Shown here piece by piece: positions 26,568 through 35,954 of a DNA stretch of 64,000 nt (the stretch's first letter is position 1; every line of letters starts with the position of its first letter). A program made the translations under genes and the position numbers. Source of the DNA: Thalassolituus sp034111725 (GTDB lineage Bacteria > Pseudomonadota > Gammaproteobacteria > Pseudomonadales > Oceanobacteraceae). The stretch covers positions 1 through 64,000 of the forward strand of contig NZ_JAWUWR010000003.1 of the NCBI RefSeq assembly GCF_034111725.1, given 5' to 3'. Below the pieces are notes generated by a model. It saw nothing but the letters and a program-made list of their open reading frames with translations, ran no database searches and was not told the DNA's origin.

Positions 26568-27707
26568 TTACAGAACCACCAAATTGTCGCGGTGAATCAT
26601 TTCCGGTTCTGCCACAAAACCTAACGCTTGCTCTAAACCAGACGTCGGCGTGCGTAAAATTTTCAGCGCCTCGTCACGGCTGTAGTTTACCAGACCCTTG
26701 GCTACAAGTTCGCCCTGCTGATTGCGACATGCGACAACCTGCCCACGACTAAAACGCCCGTTAGCCGCAACAACGCCAATCGGCAGCAAACTGCGGCCAC
26801 CGTCACGCAGCGCTTTAATCGCGCCGTCATCAAGCACCAGCTCGCCGTGAGTCTGCAAATGACCAGCAATCCACTGCTTACGCGCAACAACAGGTTCTTT
26901 GTCCGCCAACAACAGGGTACCCAATACTTCACCGGCGCGTAAACGTGTGAGCACATTCTCAATGCGACCACCTACGATCAAGGTATCGGCACCCGAACGC
27001 GCTGCCAGTGTCGCGGCTCGCACTTTAGTCACCATGCCACCACGACCCAATGCACCACCACCGCCAGCCATAGCGGCAAATTGCGGATTCGAGGCTTGGC
27101 CTTCGGCGATTAACTCTGCATCTGGGTTACTACGTGGATCAGCGGTGAACAAGCCTTGCTGGTCAGTCAAAATAACCAACAAATCGGCTTCAATTAAATT
27201 TGCAACGAGTGCGCCCAGCGTATCATTGTCACCAAAGCAAATTTCGTCAGTCACAACCGTGTCGTTTTCATTGATCACAGGCACAACGCCAAGATCCAAC
27301 AAGGTACGCAGCGTAGAACGGGCATTGAGATAACGCTTACGATCACTTAAATCGTCATGCGTAAGAAGAATTTGCGCGGTGTGGCGCTTATGCCTGGAAA
27401 ATGCAGTTTCATAGGCGTGCACCAACCCCATCTGCCCAACGGCTGCAGCGGCCTGCAATTGATGGATTTGCTCTGGGCGTTTTTTCCAGCCTAGGCGCGT
27501 CATACCTTCGGCAACAGAGCCCGATGATACCAGCACGACCTCATGCCCTTGCGCCAGCAAGGCGGCAATTTGATCCACCCAGCTTTGCATACCGGAACGA
27601 TTCAGACCCTGACCATCGTTTGTCAAAAGGGCACTGCCGATTTTAATAACCCAGCGTTTAGCGCCTGCAAGACGCTTGCGGGATTCTTGCCACTGCTCCG
27701 CGCTCAT
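26568..27707 (-). CDS. proB: glutamate 5-kinase
   Basis: First step of proline synthesis, phosphorylating glutamate. The amino-acid-kinase domain (about 18-265) has VIKIGSALLTNDGQ, VSSGSVAEGM and INENDTVVTDE; a C-terminal PUA domain spans about 290-370. The length is 379 residues (E. coli 367). It follows cgtA by 64 bases, as in Pseudomonas. Its pathway partner proA is far away, at 45711-46967. Confidence 0.96.
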   Translation of the reverse strand: MSAEQWQESRKRLAGAKRWVIKIGSALLTNDGQGLNRSGMQSWVDQIAALLAQGHEVVLVSSGSVAEGMTRLGWKKRPEQIHQLQAAAAVGQMGLVHAYETAFSRHKRHTAQILLTHDDLSDRKRYLNARSTLRTLLDLGVVPVINENDTVVTDEICFGDNDTLGALVANLIEADLLVILTDQQGLFTADPRSNPDAELIAEGQASNPQFAAMAGGGGALGRGGMVTKVRAATLAARSGADTLIVGGRIENVLTRLRAGEVLGTLLLADKEPVVARKQWIAGHLQTHGELVLDDGAIKALRDGGRSLLPIGVVAANGRFSRGQVVACRNQQGELVAKGLVNYSRDEALKILRTPTSGLEQALGFVAEPEMIHRDNLVVL

Positions 27708-27771
27708 CTATGTGATCTGCTCATTGATGGAGTAAAAAAGACGTATTTTCTCGCGACCGATAACAAATTTG

Positions 27772-28974
27772 TTATTCGGTCATCCACACCACTTCAACAT
27801 CATGATCATCATCGTCGTCATCATCGCGTTTAGCCGCTTTACGCGCTTCACGTTCAAGACGATGCTTTTCATACAAGGCTTCAATATGTTCACGCGCTTC
27901 AATCTCAACCTGCTCGCGCTCAGCCAGCATTCTTTCTGCGAATTCTTCATCTTCTTCAGCACGTACTTTACGCGCTTCGATGTATTCCATAATGTCGCAG
28001 CTTAACGGGAATGTACCCTCTTTGATAATCGCAGCAATGCGATATACCGGACCTTCCCACTGCAACTTATCAACCACGGCCTGACAGCGAGCTTCACGCT
28101 CTTCTTCTGGCACCATATCGAGTTTATTCAATACCAACCAACGATCACGTTGAGCTAAACCCGGTGAGAATTGTTGCAACTCATTAGAAATCGCCATGAC
28201 ATTATCAGCCGGATCAGAATCATCAAACGGTGCCATATCAACAATATGCAGCAGTAAGTGAGTACGCACTAAGTGCTTCAAGAAACGCGTACCCAGACCT
28301 GCACCTTCCGATGCACCTGGAATTAATCCCGGAATATCGGCAATCACAAAACTGCGATGTTGCTCGATAGATACCACACCTAAGTTTGGTACCAACGTGG
28401 TAAATGGATAATCAGCGACTTTCGGCGTAGCAGCGGATACTGAACGAATAAAGGTCGACTTACCGGCATTCGGCAAGCCCAACAAGCCAACATCAGCGAG
28501 CACTTTTAGCTCAAGCTTAACGTTACGTGACTCACCAGTCTGACCCGGTTTCGTTTGACGCGGCGCTTGGTTGGTACTGGATTTATAACGGGTATTACCC
28601 AAACCATGGAAACCGCCGCGCACAATCATTAGGCGCTGACCAATTTCGGTTAGATCCCCAAGTGTCTCACCAGTATCTTCGTCAATCGCAGTCGTACCGA
28701 CAGGCACAGGCAAAATCAAATCTTCGCCTTTAAAACCAGTACAGTTACGACTTGAACCATTTTTACCGTTTTGAGCACGATGGCGACGCGCATAGCGATA
28801 GTCGATCAAAGTGTTCATGCTGTCATCGGCTTCTAGAAAGACCGAGCCACCATCACCACCATCACCACCGTCTGGTCCACCCTTTGGGATGAATTTCTCA
28901 CGACGGAAGCTCATACAGCCATTGCCGCCATCACCCGCTTCAACGGTAATACGTGCCTCATCGACGAATTTCAT
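27772..28974 (-). CDS. cgtA: Obg-family GTPase CgtA/ObgE
   Basis: Essential GTPase for 50S ribosome maturation and stress control. The glycine-rich OBG fold covers residues 1-158 (AGDGGNGCMSFRREKF). The GTPase domain has G1 GLPNAGKST, G3 DIPGLIPGA and G4 NKLDMV. The C-terminal tail is charged and ends in a run of seven aspartates, typical of gammaproteobacterial Obg. The length is 400 residues. It follows rplU-rpmA behind a terminator hairpin. Confidence 0.96.
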   Translation of the reverse strand: MKFVDEARITVEAGDGGNGCMSFRREKFIPKGGPDGGDGGDGGSVFLEADDSMNTLIDYRYARRHRAQNGKNGSSRNCTGFKGEDLILPVPVGTTAIDEDTGETLGDLTEIGQRLMIVRGGFHGLGNTRYKSSTNQAPRQTKPGQTGESRNVKLELKVLADVGLLGLPNAGKSTFIRSVSAATPKVADYPFTTLVPNLGVVSIEQHRSFVIADIPGLIPGASEGAGLGTRFLKHLVRTHLLLHIVDMAPFDDSDPADNVMAISNELQQFSPGLAQRDRWLVLNKLDMVPEEEREARCQAVVDKLQWEGPVYRIAAIIKEGTFPLSCDIMEYIEARKVRAEEDEEFAERMLAEREQVEIEAREHIEALYEKHRLEREARKAAKRDDDDDDDHDVEVVWMTE

Positions 28975-29001
28975 GCCTTTCCTCTCTTAAAATGCAAACA
29001 A

Positions 29002-29033
29002 AAACGCCCCAACTGCGCGCAGTCAGGGCGTTT
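29002..29033 (-). terminator. terminator of rplU-rpmA
   Basis: The stem AAACGCCC/GGGCGTTT is extended by an inner ACTGCG/CGCAGT palindrome. On the minus strand a T-run follows. It lies between rpmA and cgtA, so cgtA is partly uncoupled from the ribosomal genes. Confidence 0.85.
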
Positions 29034-29051
29034 GAACAAGGTTCTTACAAC

Positions 29052-29312
29052 TTACGCTGCTGGAACGATGCTTACAGTCTTACGTCCGTTCGCACCTTTC
29101 ACTTCGAATTTCACTGCGCCAGCGGCGGTAGCGAATAAAGTGTGGTCACGACCGATTTTTACGTTCTCTCCAGCGTGGAAACGAGTGCCACGTTGACGAA
29201 CGATAATGCTACCTGCTTTAGCAGCTTGACCACCAAACAGTTTGACACCTAAGCGTTTACTTTCGGAATCACGACCGTTACGGGTACTACCACCAGCCTT
29301 CTTGTGAGCCAT
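29052..29312 (-). CDS. rpmA: 50S ribosomal protein L27
   Basis: Ribosomal protein whose N-terminus reaches the peptidyl-transferase centre. It is 86 residues, starting MAHKKAGGSTRNGRDSESK, with the block GSIIVRQRGTRFHAG. It follows rplU by 90 bases in the universal rplU-rpmA-obg order. Confidence 0.97.
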   Translation of the reverse strand: MAHKKAGGSTRNGRDSESKRLGVKLFGGQAAKAGSIIVRQRGTRFHAGENVKIGRDHTLFATAAGAVKFEVKGANGRKTVSIVPAA

Positions 29313-29402
29313 AATCTTTCTCCTTCTGTGGGGTCACTGCAACACTGCGGATGCGGCGGTTTGGCCAACCAACACGGGCCCCGGAATTCAAATTAAATGA
29401 TA

Positions 29403-29714
29403 TTAGCCAGCGATGCTGGTGATTTTCAACTCTGTGAACCACTGACGGTGGCCCATTTGCTTCATGTGGTGCTTACGACGCTTGAACTTCAAGATCTTCA
29501 CTTTTTTGTGACGACCATGGTTGATGATCTCAGCAATCACTTTCGCACCTTCAACAACCGGAGCACCGATCTTAACGTCATCGCCGTTACCGATCAGCAG
29601 AACTTTTTCTAGCTCAATGCTTTCACCAGTTGCAACTTCCAGTTTTTCAACTTTCAGTGTTTGCCCTTCTTCTACACGGGATTGCTTACCGCCAGTTACT
29701 ACGACTGCGTACAT
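29403..29714 (-). CDS. rplU: 50S ribosomal protein L21
   Basis: 23S rRNA-binding protein of the large subunit, 103 residues, starting MYAVVVTGGKQ and with the C-terminal block KFKRRKHHMKQMGHRQ. It is the first gene of rplU-rpmA, divergent from ispB, and is driven by the promoter at 29819-29847. Confidence 0.97.
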   Translation of the reverse strand: MYAVVVTGGKQSRVEEGQTLKVEKLEVATGESIELEKVLLIGNGDDVKIGAPVVEGAKVIAEIINHGRHKKVKILKFKRRKHHMKQMGHRQWFTELKITSIAG

Positions 29715-29818
29715 TGTACGTATCTCCGCTTCATTACTTGGCTGCTACTTTAACGGCCTGCTTCTACTGGTAACGCTCTGGTTTCCATATGGCAGGGAGC
29801 AGAATTTCGGGGCGCGAG

Positions 29819-29847
29819 ACTATACCGCAGCCTACAATTCCTTGCAA
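29819..29847 (-). promoter_or_regulatory. sigma-70 promoter of rplU-rpmA
   Basis: On the minus strand TTGCAA and TATAGT are separated by exactly 17 bases and followed by a GC-rich discriminator (CTCGCGCCCC), the pattern of ribosomal promoters. It lies about 105 bases upstream of the rplU start. Confidence 0.78.
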
Positions 29848-29866
29848 CCCTAACTAAGATACTTTC

Positions 29867-29895
29867 TTGACACCGGCGACGCCTCTCCCTAGCAT
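29867..29895 (+). promoter_or_regulatory. candidate sigma-70 promoter of ispB
   Basis: TTGACA and TAGCAT are separated by 17 bases, ending 29 bases before the ispB ATG. The -35 is perfect and the -10 matches 4 of 6 bases. It is back to back with the rplU promoter. Confidence 0.6.
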
Positions 29896-29924
29896 TTGCG
29901 ACATTATTACTCAGGCTCTCCAAC

Positions 29925-30893
29925 ATGCAGATAAAAGATGTGCTGGCCGTCGTCAATGACGAGTTCAAATCGGTAGACCAATTAATCAACGAACAGCTCG
30001 CTTCTCGCGTCCCCTTGGTTGAAAAAATTGCCGACTACATCGTCTCTAGTGGTGGCAAACGTATTCGTCCGCTTTTGGTGCTAATGAGCGCCAAAGCATT
30101 AGGAAATTGCGACGCTCAGGCCGTTAAGCTAGCCACGGTTATTGAGTTTCTGCACACCGCAACACTGCTGCACGATGATGTCGTAGATACCTCAGATATG
30201 CGCCGCGGCAATCCGACTGCCAATGCGAAATGGGGCAATGCACCGAGTGTATTGGTCGGCGACTTTTTATACAGCCGCGCGTTTCAAATGATGGTTGAAC
30301 TAGGCTCGTTGCCGGTGATGAATATTTTATCCAGCGCTACCTGCATTATCGCTGAAGGTGAAGTTTTGCAGCTCACCAATGTGAAAAATCCAGATCTAAC
30401 CGAAGCTCAGTACATGGACGTTATTCATGGCAAGACCGCCATGTTATTTGAAGCATCGACGCATTCTGCTGCCGCCCTACTCAATTGCCCAGCTGCGCAA
30501 GCCAAGGCGCTGCAAGAATATGGCAAAGAACTCGGCATGGCGTTTCAATTGGTTGATGACCTACTTGATTACGAAGGCGATGCAGTCGCTATGGGGAAAA
30601 ACGTCGGCGACGATTTAGCTGAAGGTAAAGTTACCCTGCCACTGATTCACGCCATGGCCAATGCAACAGAAGACGAGTCTCGCCTTATTCGCCAAGCGAT
30701 TCGTAAAGGTGGTTTAGACGATATGCAATCTGTTTTCGCTATCATCCAAAAGACAAAATCACTCGACTATACTCGCCAAAAAGCCTACGAATGCGCAGAT
30801 CGTGCACAGCAACATTTGGAACTTCTAGCTGACTCCGAAGCCAAACAAGCGCTTAATGCTTTGGCAATGATTGCCGTACAACGCAATACCTAA
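29925..30893 (+). CDS. ispB: octaprenyl-type polyprenyl diphosphate synthase
   Basis: Makes the long isoprenoid side chain of ubiquinone. The two aspartate-rich motifs are DDVVD (in LLHDDVVDTSDMRRG) and DDLLD (in FQLVDDLLDYEGD); the substrate block GGKRIRPLL is near residue 44. The length is 322 residues (E. coli 323). Chain length (octa- or nona-prenyl) cannot be read from the sequence. It is divergent from rplU, the standard arrangement. Confidence 0.93.
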   Translation: MQIKDVLAVVNDEFKSVDQLINEQLASRVPLVEKIADYIVSSGGKRIRPLLVLMSAKALGNCDAQAVKLATVIEFLHTATLLHDDVVDTSDMRRGNPTANAKWGNAPSVLVGDFLYSRAFQMMVELGSLPVMNILSSATCIIAEGEVLQLTNVKNPDLTEAQYMDVIHGKTAMLFEASTHSAAALLNCPAAQAKALQEYGKELGMAFQLVDDLLDYEGDAVAMGKNVGDDLAEGKVTLPLIHAMANATEDESRLIRQAIRKGGLDDMQSVFAIIQKTKSLDYTRQKAYECADRAQQHLELLADSEAKQALNALAMIAVQRNT

Positions 30894-30934
30894 TTCAAAA
30901 AACTCAGTCATCCCGATGTACATAGGACGCGATA

Positions 30935-32761
30935 ATGAAGTTGAAGTCAGGTCGTTCAAGAATCAAACTTTGGGGATGGCATCTACTGGCGGTGCTTTGC
31001 TTGGCAATGACAAGCTCGCTCGGCCATGCGGGATTACTTGATGCATTTACCGACAAAAACGCCGATGCAGAATTTCTTCCTGTGGGGCAAGCCTTTCCAC
31101 TATCCACCAGCAGCAGTAACGGTACAGTCACTGCCGAGTGGCGCAATGCCGATGGCTATTATCTGTACAAGCATCGTATTTATTTACAGCAAGGCGACAT
31201 CAAGTTAGAGCCTGCGAGCTATTCCCAAGCCGGCAAAGCGAAACAAGATGAAGCCTTTGGAGACGTGATCGCGTTTTATCATGATCTAGAGGTCATATTC
31301 GATACGCGATCACTCAACTCAGGAACCGCAGTTCTGCACTATCAAGGGTGTGCCGATGCCGGCCTGTGCTATCCGCCACAACGAGAGAATGTCGAAGTTA
31401 TTGCGCCTCAAAATACGCCTACGCAAGCAATCACTGCCAAGACACCCCAATCAATAACGCCCACCGAACCCAACACATCTAGCTGGTTTAGTGGCCGCTC
31501 ATGGGGCGCGGTTGTCGGTATATTTTTCATACTAGGCCTAGGGCTGACGTTTACGCCCTGCGTGTTACCTATGGTGCCGATATTAACCAGTGTTGTGCTT
31601 GGCCAAGGTAATACCTCAGGTAAGCGCGGCTTTTTACTGTCGAGTACTTATGTTTTAGGCATGGCACTCACCTACGCCGGCGCAGGTTTAACTGTTGGGC
31701 TGTTAGGCGCCGGTGCCAATGTTCAAGCTTGGATGCAAACACCTTGGGTATTGATCGTCTTTGCCGGTTTATTTAGCTTGCTCGCATTAGCTATGTTTGG
31801 TGTGTACGAGTTGCAATTACCATCTGGGCTTCGCAATCGTTTAAATAACCTAAACCAAGGACAAAAAGGTGGCCGTTGGTTCAGTGTTTTCATCATGGGG
31901 ATTTTATCAGCGCTCGTGGTTTCACCTTGTGTTTCTGCACCACTGGCGGGTGCACTAGTCTACTTGAGCACGACGGGTGACGCCTTACTGGGCGGTAGCG
32001 CTTTATTGGCGCTCGGATTGGGCATGGGTGCTCCATTGATTGTTTTAGGCACGACGGGCGCTTCTGTGCTGCCAAAAGCGGGCGCTTGGATGAATCAAAT
32101 CAAAGCACTGTTCGGCATCCTCTTACTCGGCGTGGCCATCTGGCTACTAAGCCGCATCATACCCGCGACTTGGGTGCTATTACTGTGGGGCTTACTAGCC
32201 TTGGTGTATGGCATAAGCCTAGGTGCTCTTGAGCAAGCGAACAATGGTAGCCAACGGGTAATTAAAGGCTTTGCTTTAGTTTTAGTATTGTACGGTGCCT
32301 GCGCTCTAATAGGCGCCTTACAAGGTAACGACGACCCTCTACAGCCACTAGCGTCGCAATATCAGTCGGCACAATCCGTGGCCGAACAAGCGGCGACACA
32401 TGCACCTTTTACTCGACTCACATCTGTTACCGAGCTTGAACGCATCATAGCCAACGAAGCCAAACCGGTTATGGTCGATTTTTATGCCGACTGGTGTATT
32501 AGCTGTAAAGTGATGGAGAAGGAAGTATTCGAACAAGCGGACGTCATTCAGGCTCTGTCGCATATACGCTGGGTACAATTGGATGTCACCGATCAAACCG
32601 CCGAACACATTGCGTTTATGCAGCAACATGCTGTCTTTGGTCCGCCATCTATGCTGTTTTTCAGCGCCGGTAACGAGCAAAGCAATGCGCGTCTAATCGG
32701 AGAGGCGACTAAATCCGAATTTACTCAACATGTGCTAATGCACCTCCCCAAAAGTCAGTAA
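30935..32761 (+). CDS. dsbD: thiol:disulfide interchange protein DsbD
   Basis: Carries electrons from cytoplasmic thioredoxin to periplasmic disulfide isomerases. A signal peptide (to about residue 33) is followed by the periplasmic alpha domain with its active cysteines in GCADAGLCYPPQ. Eight membrane helices carry the cysteines of FTPCVLPMVP and VSPCVSAPL, and a C-terminal thioredoxin-like domain has ADWCISCK. The length is 608 residues. trxC follows after 95 bases, so the two may work together. Confidence 0.95.
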   Translation: MKLKSGRSRIKLWGWHLLAVLCLAMTSSLGHAGLLDAFTDKNADAEFLPVGQAFPLSTSSSNGTVTAEWRNADGYYLYKHRIYLQQGDIKLEPASYSQAGKAKQDEAFGDVIAFYHDLEVIFDTRSLNSGTAVLHYQGCADAGLCYPPQRENVEVIAPQNTPTQAITAKTPQSITPTEPNTSSWFSGRSWGAVVGIFFILGLGLTFTPCVLPMVPILTSVVLGQGNTSGKRGFLLSSTYVLGMALTYAGAGLTVGLLGAGANVQAWMQTPWVLIVFAGLFSLLALAMFGVYELQLPSGLRNRLNNLNQGQKGGRWFSVFIMGILSALVVSPCVSAPLAGALVYLSTTGDALLGGSALLALGLGMGAPLIVLGTTGASVLPKAGAWMNQIKALFGILLLGVAIWLLSRIIPATWVLLLWGLLALVYGISLGALEQANNGSQRVIKGFALVLVLYGACALIGALQGNDDPLQPLASQYQSAQSVAEQAATHAPFTRLTSVTELERIIANEAKPVMVDFYADWCISCKVMEKEVFEQADVIQALSHIRWVQLDVTDQTAEHIAFMQQHAVFGPPSMLFFSAGNEQSNARLIGEATKSEFTQHVLMHLPKSQ

Positions 32762-32856
32762 ATTATCGACATAGCTGACAACAATGCTTACCGGCACTTG
32801 AAATAACATAACCGATACCGCATATAGTGACTGTTCGCCATTTTCCGGAGCTTTCC

Positions 32857-33300
32857 ATGCATTACACTTGTCCTTACTGTGCCGCTATTAACCGCTTACC
32901 TGCCGATAAAGCAGCACAAGAGGCACAATGCGGCCGATGCAAAAAGTTATTATTCGACGGCAAGCCAGTCGAATTGAGCGACACCAACTTTAATCGCTTC
33001 CTGGCCAAAAACGATCTCCCTATCGTTGTCGACTTTTGGGCTAGTTGGTGCGGACCATGTCAGATGATGGGGCCGATATTCAAACAAGTATGTGGTCAAA
33101 TGCAGTATCAACTACGTTTTGCCAAGGTGAACACAGAACACGCTCAGGCTACTAGTGCGCAACTTGGCATTCGCAGCATTCCAACACTGATTATGTTTCA
33201 AGGTGGAAAAGAGATAGACCGCTTAGCTGGAGCATTACCAGCCCCGCAGCTAACGCAGTGGATTCAACAAGCACTGGTGAAAGCTCAGCAAAACCACTAA
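32857..33300 (+). CDS. trxC: thioredoxin 2 (zinc-binding)
   Basis: Cytoplasmic disulfide reductase. The N-terminal zinc site is formed by CPYC and CGRC, and the thioredoxin domain has WASWCGPCQMM followed by IRSIPTLIMF with the conserved cis-Pro. The ATG at 32857 sits behind CCGGAG and gives 147 residues; an upstream in-frame ATG at 32827 adds 10 residues with no family match. The 3-prime end overlaps the opposing response-regulator gene by 4 bases. Confidence 0.94.
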   Translation: MHYTCPYCAAINRLPADKAAQEAQCGRCKKLLFDGKPVELSDTNFNRFLAKNDLPIVVDFWASWCGPCQMMGPIFKQVCGQMQYQLRFAKVNTEHAQATSAQLGIRSIPTLIMFQGGKEIDRLAGALPAPQLTQWIQQALVKAQQNH

Positions 33301-34451
33301 CTCATGCGGCGCTGTACGATGTCCTCTAAGGTTTTAACAATTGGCTGCAAGGCATCAGACCAACGCAAAGCCTCGCGATAATTATCATCAACTTGGGCAA
33401 CATAATGCTCGATTAACTCAAACAAGCTCCCTTCTTGGCTTGGATTAAGATTAAGCAGAAGGAGCTGATCTTGCAGATCAATGACCATGTCTTGACGCAT
33501 ATGAGCAGCGCTGCGGGTTTGCTCGGCTTGGCTATCGCGAATATGTGCTAACGCTGCCCGCACATCCGTTACGGTGAGCAATAGTACTTGCTGAAGCTTC
33601 ATCTTAGCCTCTGTTTTCATCATGCGAACACGCGCTTCAGTGGCACTTAACAACACGCACAAATGATCTTTAATACGCCCATAACGCGACAAATCTTGAT
33701 CTGGAATATTCTTGATCAGTAGCGAGGCATTGGGGTAATTAACAATCATGCGTCGCCCAAACTCCATGATGCGCCGCTCATGCTGTGCCGACAGTAAAAG
33801 CTCGATTTCTAATTCACTGACTTCGGAATTCAAAACAAAATACGCGGCTTTGTCGCTGACCTCTTCCGTATTCGGCCAAAAAGCGACCACAGCTTTTAAG
33901 CCAAAACTCGACAGCAAGGTTAATAAAGCATCGGCCAGAGTCGCTTGCGAGTTACTAAAAGAAATCTGTTCCATAAAACGCACAATTTCGCCCTGCTCTG
34001 CAGAGTGAGTCATCGCTTCAAATGCCGCTTGGCGCGATTCTTCAACGGTAGATATCAATTCTCGGCGATAGCCTTGCTGCGTCAAAATGCGCAGCACCTT
34101 AGCTTGTAGCTCATTCATATCAAAAGGCTTTGTTATGAAGTCGTCGCCACCAGCCTCATATCCGGCAATGCGTCCCGTCAAGGTAGTATCACCGGATATA
34201 AAAATAACAGGGACATTCTGTGTTTGTGGCTGCGCACGCAATTGCCGACAGATTTCATAACCGCTAATTTCATCAATTTGCACGTCGAGCAAAATACAAT
34301 CGTACGCTGTATCCAAAGAATTCAAGAACTCGTCCGATGTTGTAAAGCCAGATACATCAAATTCGCTCAATGTACGCTTTACTAAAAATACTGCTCCGGG
34401 CTCATCATCCAGCACCGCCACCTTTCCAAGCCCCATTGCATTCCCCAACAT
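33297..34451 (-). CDS. response regulator with unrecognised output domain
   Basis: The N-terminal receiver domain (about 10-125) is complete: DDE at 15-17, phospho-Asp56 in LLDVQ, Ser in FISGD and Lys108 in TKPF. The remaining 260 residues match no output family I recognise. There is no helix-turn-helix, GGDEF, EAL or HD-GYP motif. A GAF-like stretch may lie around 160-260, with helical segments to the end. A sensor-like adaptor for protein-protein signalling is one reading. No kinase gene is adjacent. It may start at the ATG five codons later. Confidence 0.8.
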   Translation of the reverse strand: MLGNAMGLGKVAVLDDEPGAVFLVKRTLSEFDVSGFTTSDEFLNSLDTAYDCILLDVQIDEISGYEICRQLRAQPQTQNVPVIFISGDTTLTGRIAGYEAGGDDFITKPFDMNELQAKVLRILTQQGYRRELISTVEESRQAAFEAMTHSAEQGEIVRFMEQISFSNSQATLADALLTLLSSFGLKAVVAFWPNTEEVSDKAAYFVLNSEVSELEIELLLSAQHERRIMEFGRRMIVNYPNASLLIKNIPDQDLSRYGRIKDHLCVLLSATEARVRMMKTEAKMKLQQVLLLTVTDVRAALAHIRDSQAEQTRSAAHMRQDMVIDLQDQLLLLNLNPSQEGSLFELIEHYVAQVDDNYREALRWSDALQPIVKTLEDIVQRRMS

Positions 34452-34665
34452 CGAATACGATTAATACCAGTCATACTAGGGATAGCACAGAATTTATAGT
34501 TAACGTTCGATCATTAATAACTTTGACACTATTCCTCCCTTCACATACCCATTAACACCTTAGTATTTTCTAGTGAAATGATTGCGACTAGCGGAAAGCT
34601 GACTTGTATCAATTCACTCGGCGAACATATGGGTAAGCTGAAGGCAGATAACAAGGAGATACTAT

Positions 34666-34908
34666 ATGACTACTGTTGAACACCACGACTTACACCACGA
34701 CTTCCCAGAAATGAGCGAGCAAATTCGTAGCTTGAAAATGAAGGATCGCCATTTTGCTCGTTTGTTTGATGAGTACCACGAGCTTGATCGTGAAGTACGT
34801 AAAATCGAAGAAGATGTTGAGCCAACATCAGATGACCACTTGGAGCAATTAAAAATGCGCCGCGTGCATTTAAAAGACGACCTGTACACCATGCTCAAGC
34901 AAGCCTAA
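34666..34908 (+). CDS. YdcH-family (DUF465) small protein
   Basis: 80-residue, highly charged helical protein of the DUF465 family. It has the family blocks DFPEMSEQIRSLK, FARLFDEYHELDREV and HLKDDLYTML. It is very like E. coli YdcH, whose function is unknown. AAGGAG lies 9 bases before the ATG, and it is followed by a strong bidirectional terminator. Confidence 0.88.
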   Translation: MTTVEHHDLHHDFPEMSEQIRSLKMKDRHFARLFDEYHELDREVRKIEEDVEPTSDDHLEQLKMRRVHLKDDLYTMLKQA

Positions 34909-34937
34909 TACGGTCAGTCGCTATAATCGAGCTACAA

Positions 34938-34968
34938 GAAAAAAGGGAGGCGAAAGCCTCCCTTTTTT
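34938..34968. terminator. bidirectional terminator between the ydcH-like gene and lipA
   Basis: A perfect 13-bp stem, AAAAAAGGGAGGC/GCCTCCCTTTTTT, closes on a GAAA tetraloop. It serves the convergent genes on either side. Confidence 0.95.
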
Positions 34969-34988
34969 ATTCGTACTCTTTAACTATA

Positions 34989-35954
34989 TCAGTCTAGACC
35001 GCCTACGTTCTCACCCTGCGCTTGCAGGTCAGCATGGTAAGAAGAGCGCACCATAGGACCGCTATTCACACGCACAAAGCCTAAACTCTTGGCTATTTCA
35101 CCTAGTTCACGAAATTCTTCCGGTGTCGCAAAACGCTTCACTGGCGAGTGATTTCGACTCGGCTGCAAATATTGACCTAAGGTAATGTGATCAATATCGT
35201 GCGCGCGCATATCGTGCATCACTTCAATCACCTCTTCGTTGGTTTCACCCAACCCCAACATCAAGCCCGACTTAGTAATAACATTCGGTTGACGTTGCTT
35301 GTACTGCTTAAGCAAATCCAATGACCACTGATAATCCGAACCCGGACGACATTCTTTGTATAAGCGCGGCACGGTTTCTAAATTATGGTTAAAAACATCC
35401 GGCGGCGTAGCACTAAGAATATCCAACGCCACGTCCATACGACCACGAAAATCCGGAACTAATGTTTCGATCTGAATACTTGGGCTATGCTCACGAGTTA
35501 AACGAATACAATCGGCAAAATGCTGAGCGCCACCATCACGTAAATCGTCGCGATCCACTGAAGTAATCACCACATAACGCAATGCCATATCGGCAATCGC
35601 AGTGGCCAAATTTAGAGGTTCATCGACATCCAATGGATTCGGTCGACCGTGACCCACATCGCAAAACGGGCAACGACGAGTACAGATATCGCCCATAATC
35701 ATAAAGGTTGCAGTACCACCACCAAAACACTCGCCGAGATTAGGGCAGCTGGCTTCTTCGCATACCGTATGCAGCTTATGCTTACGTAACTTTTGCTTTA
35801 TCTCATTAATCTTTGGTGTTGCCGGAATACGCACACGAATCCAATCAGGTTTACGTGGCATATCATCGGTAGGGATAACCTTAATTGGTATGCGCGCAAC
35901 TTTATCGGCACCTCGCAGCTTTTCGCCCTGCACTACTTTTGGCTTATCGCTCAT
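34989..35954 (-). CDS. lipA: lipoyl synthase
   Basis: Radical-SAM enzyme that inserts two sulfurs into octanoyl-carrier domains. The auxiliary cluster is in CEEASCPNLGEC, the radical-SAM cluster in CTRRCPFC, and the C-terminal Ser ligand in VRSSYHAD. The ATG at 35954 has GGAGAAG upstream and gives 321 residues (E. coli 321); a further ATG at 35978 is less likely. It overlaps lipB by 11 bases. Confidence 0.96.
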   Translation of the reverse strand: MSDKPKVVQGEKLRGADKVARIPIKVIPTDDMPRKPDWIRVRIPATPKINEIKQKLRKHKLHTVCEEASCPNLGECFGGGTATFMIMGDICTRRCPFCDVGHGRPNPLDVDEPLNLATAIADMALRYVVITSVDRDDLRDGGAQHFADCIRLTREHSPSIQIETLVPDFRGRMDVALDILSATPPDVFNHNLETVPRLYKECRPGSDYQWSLDLLKQYKQRQPNVITKSGLMLGLGETNEEVIEVMHDMRAHDIDHITLGQYLQPSRNHSPVKRFATPEEFRELGEIAKSLGFVRVNSGPMVRSSYHADLQAQGENVGGLD

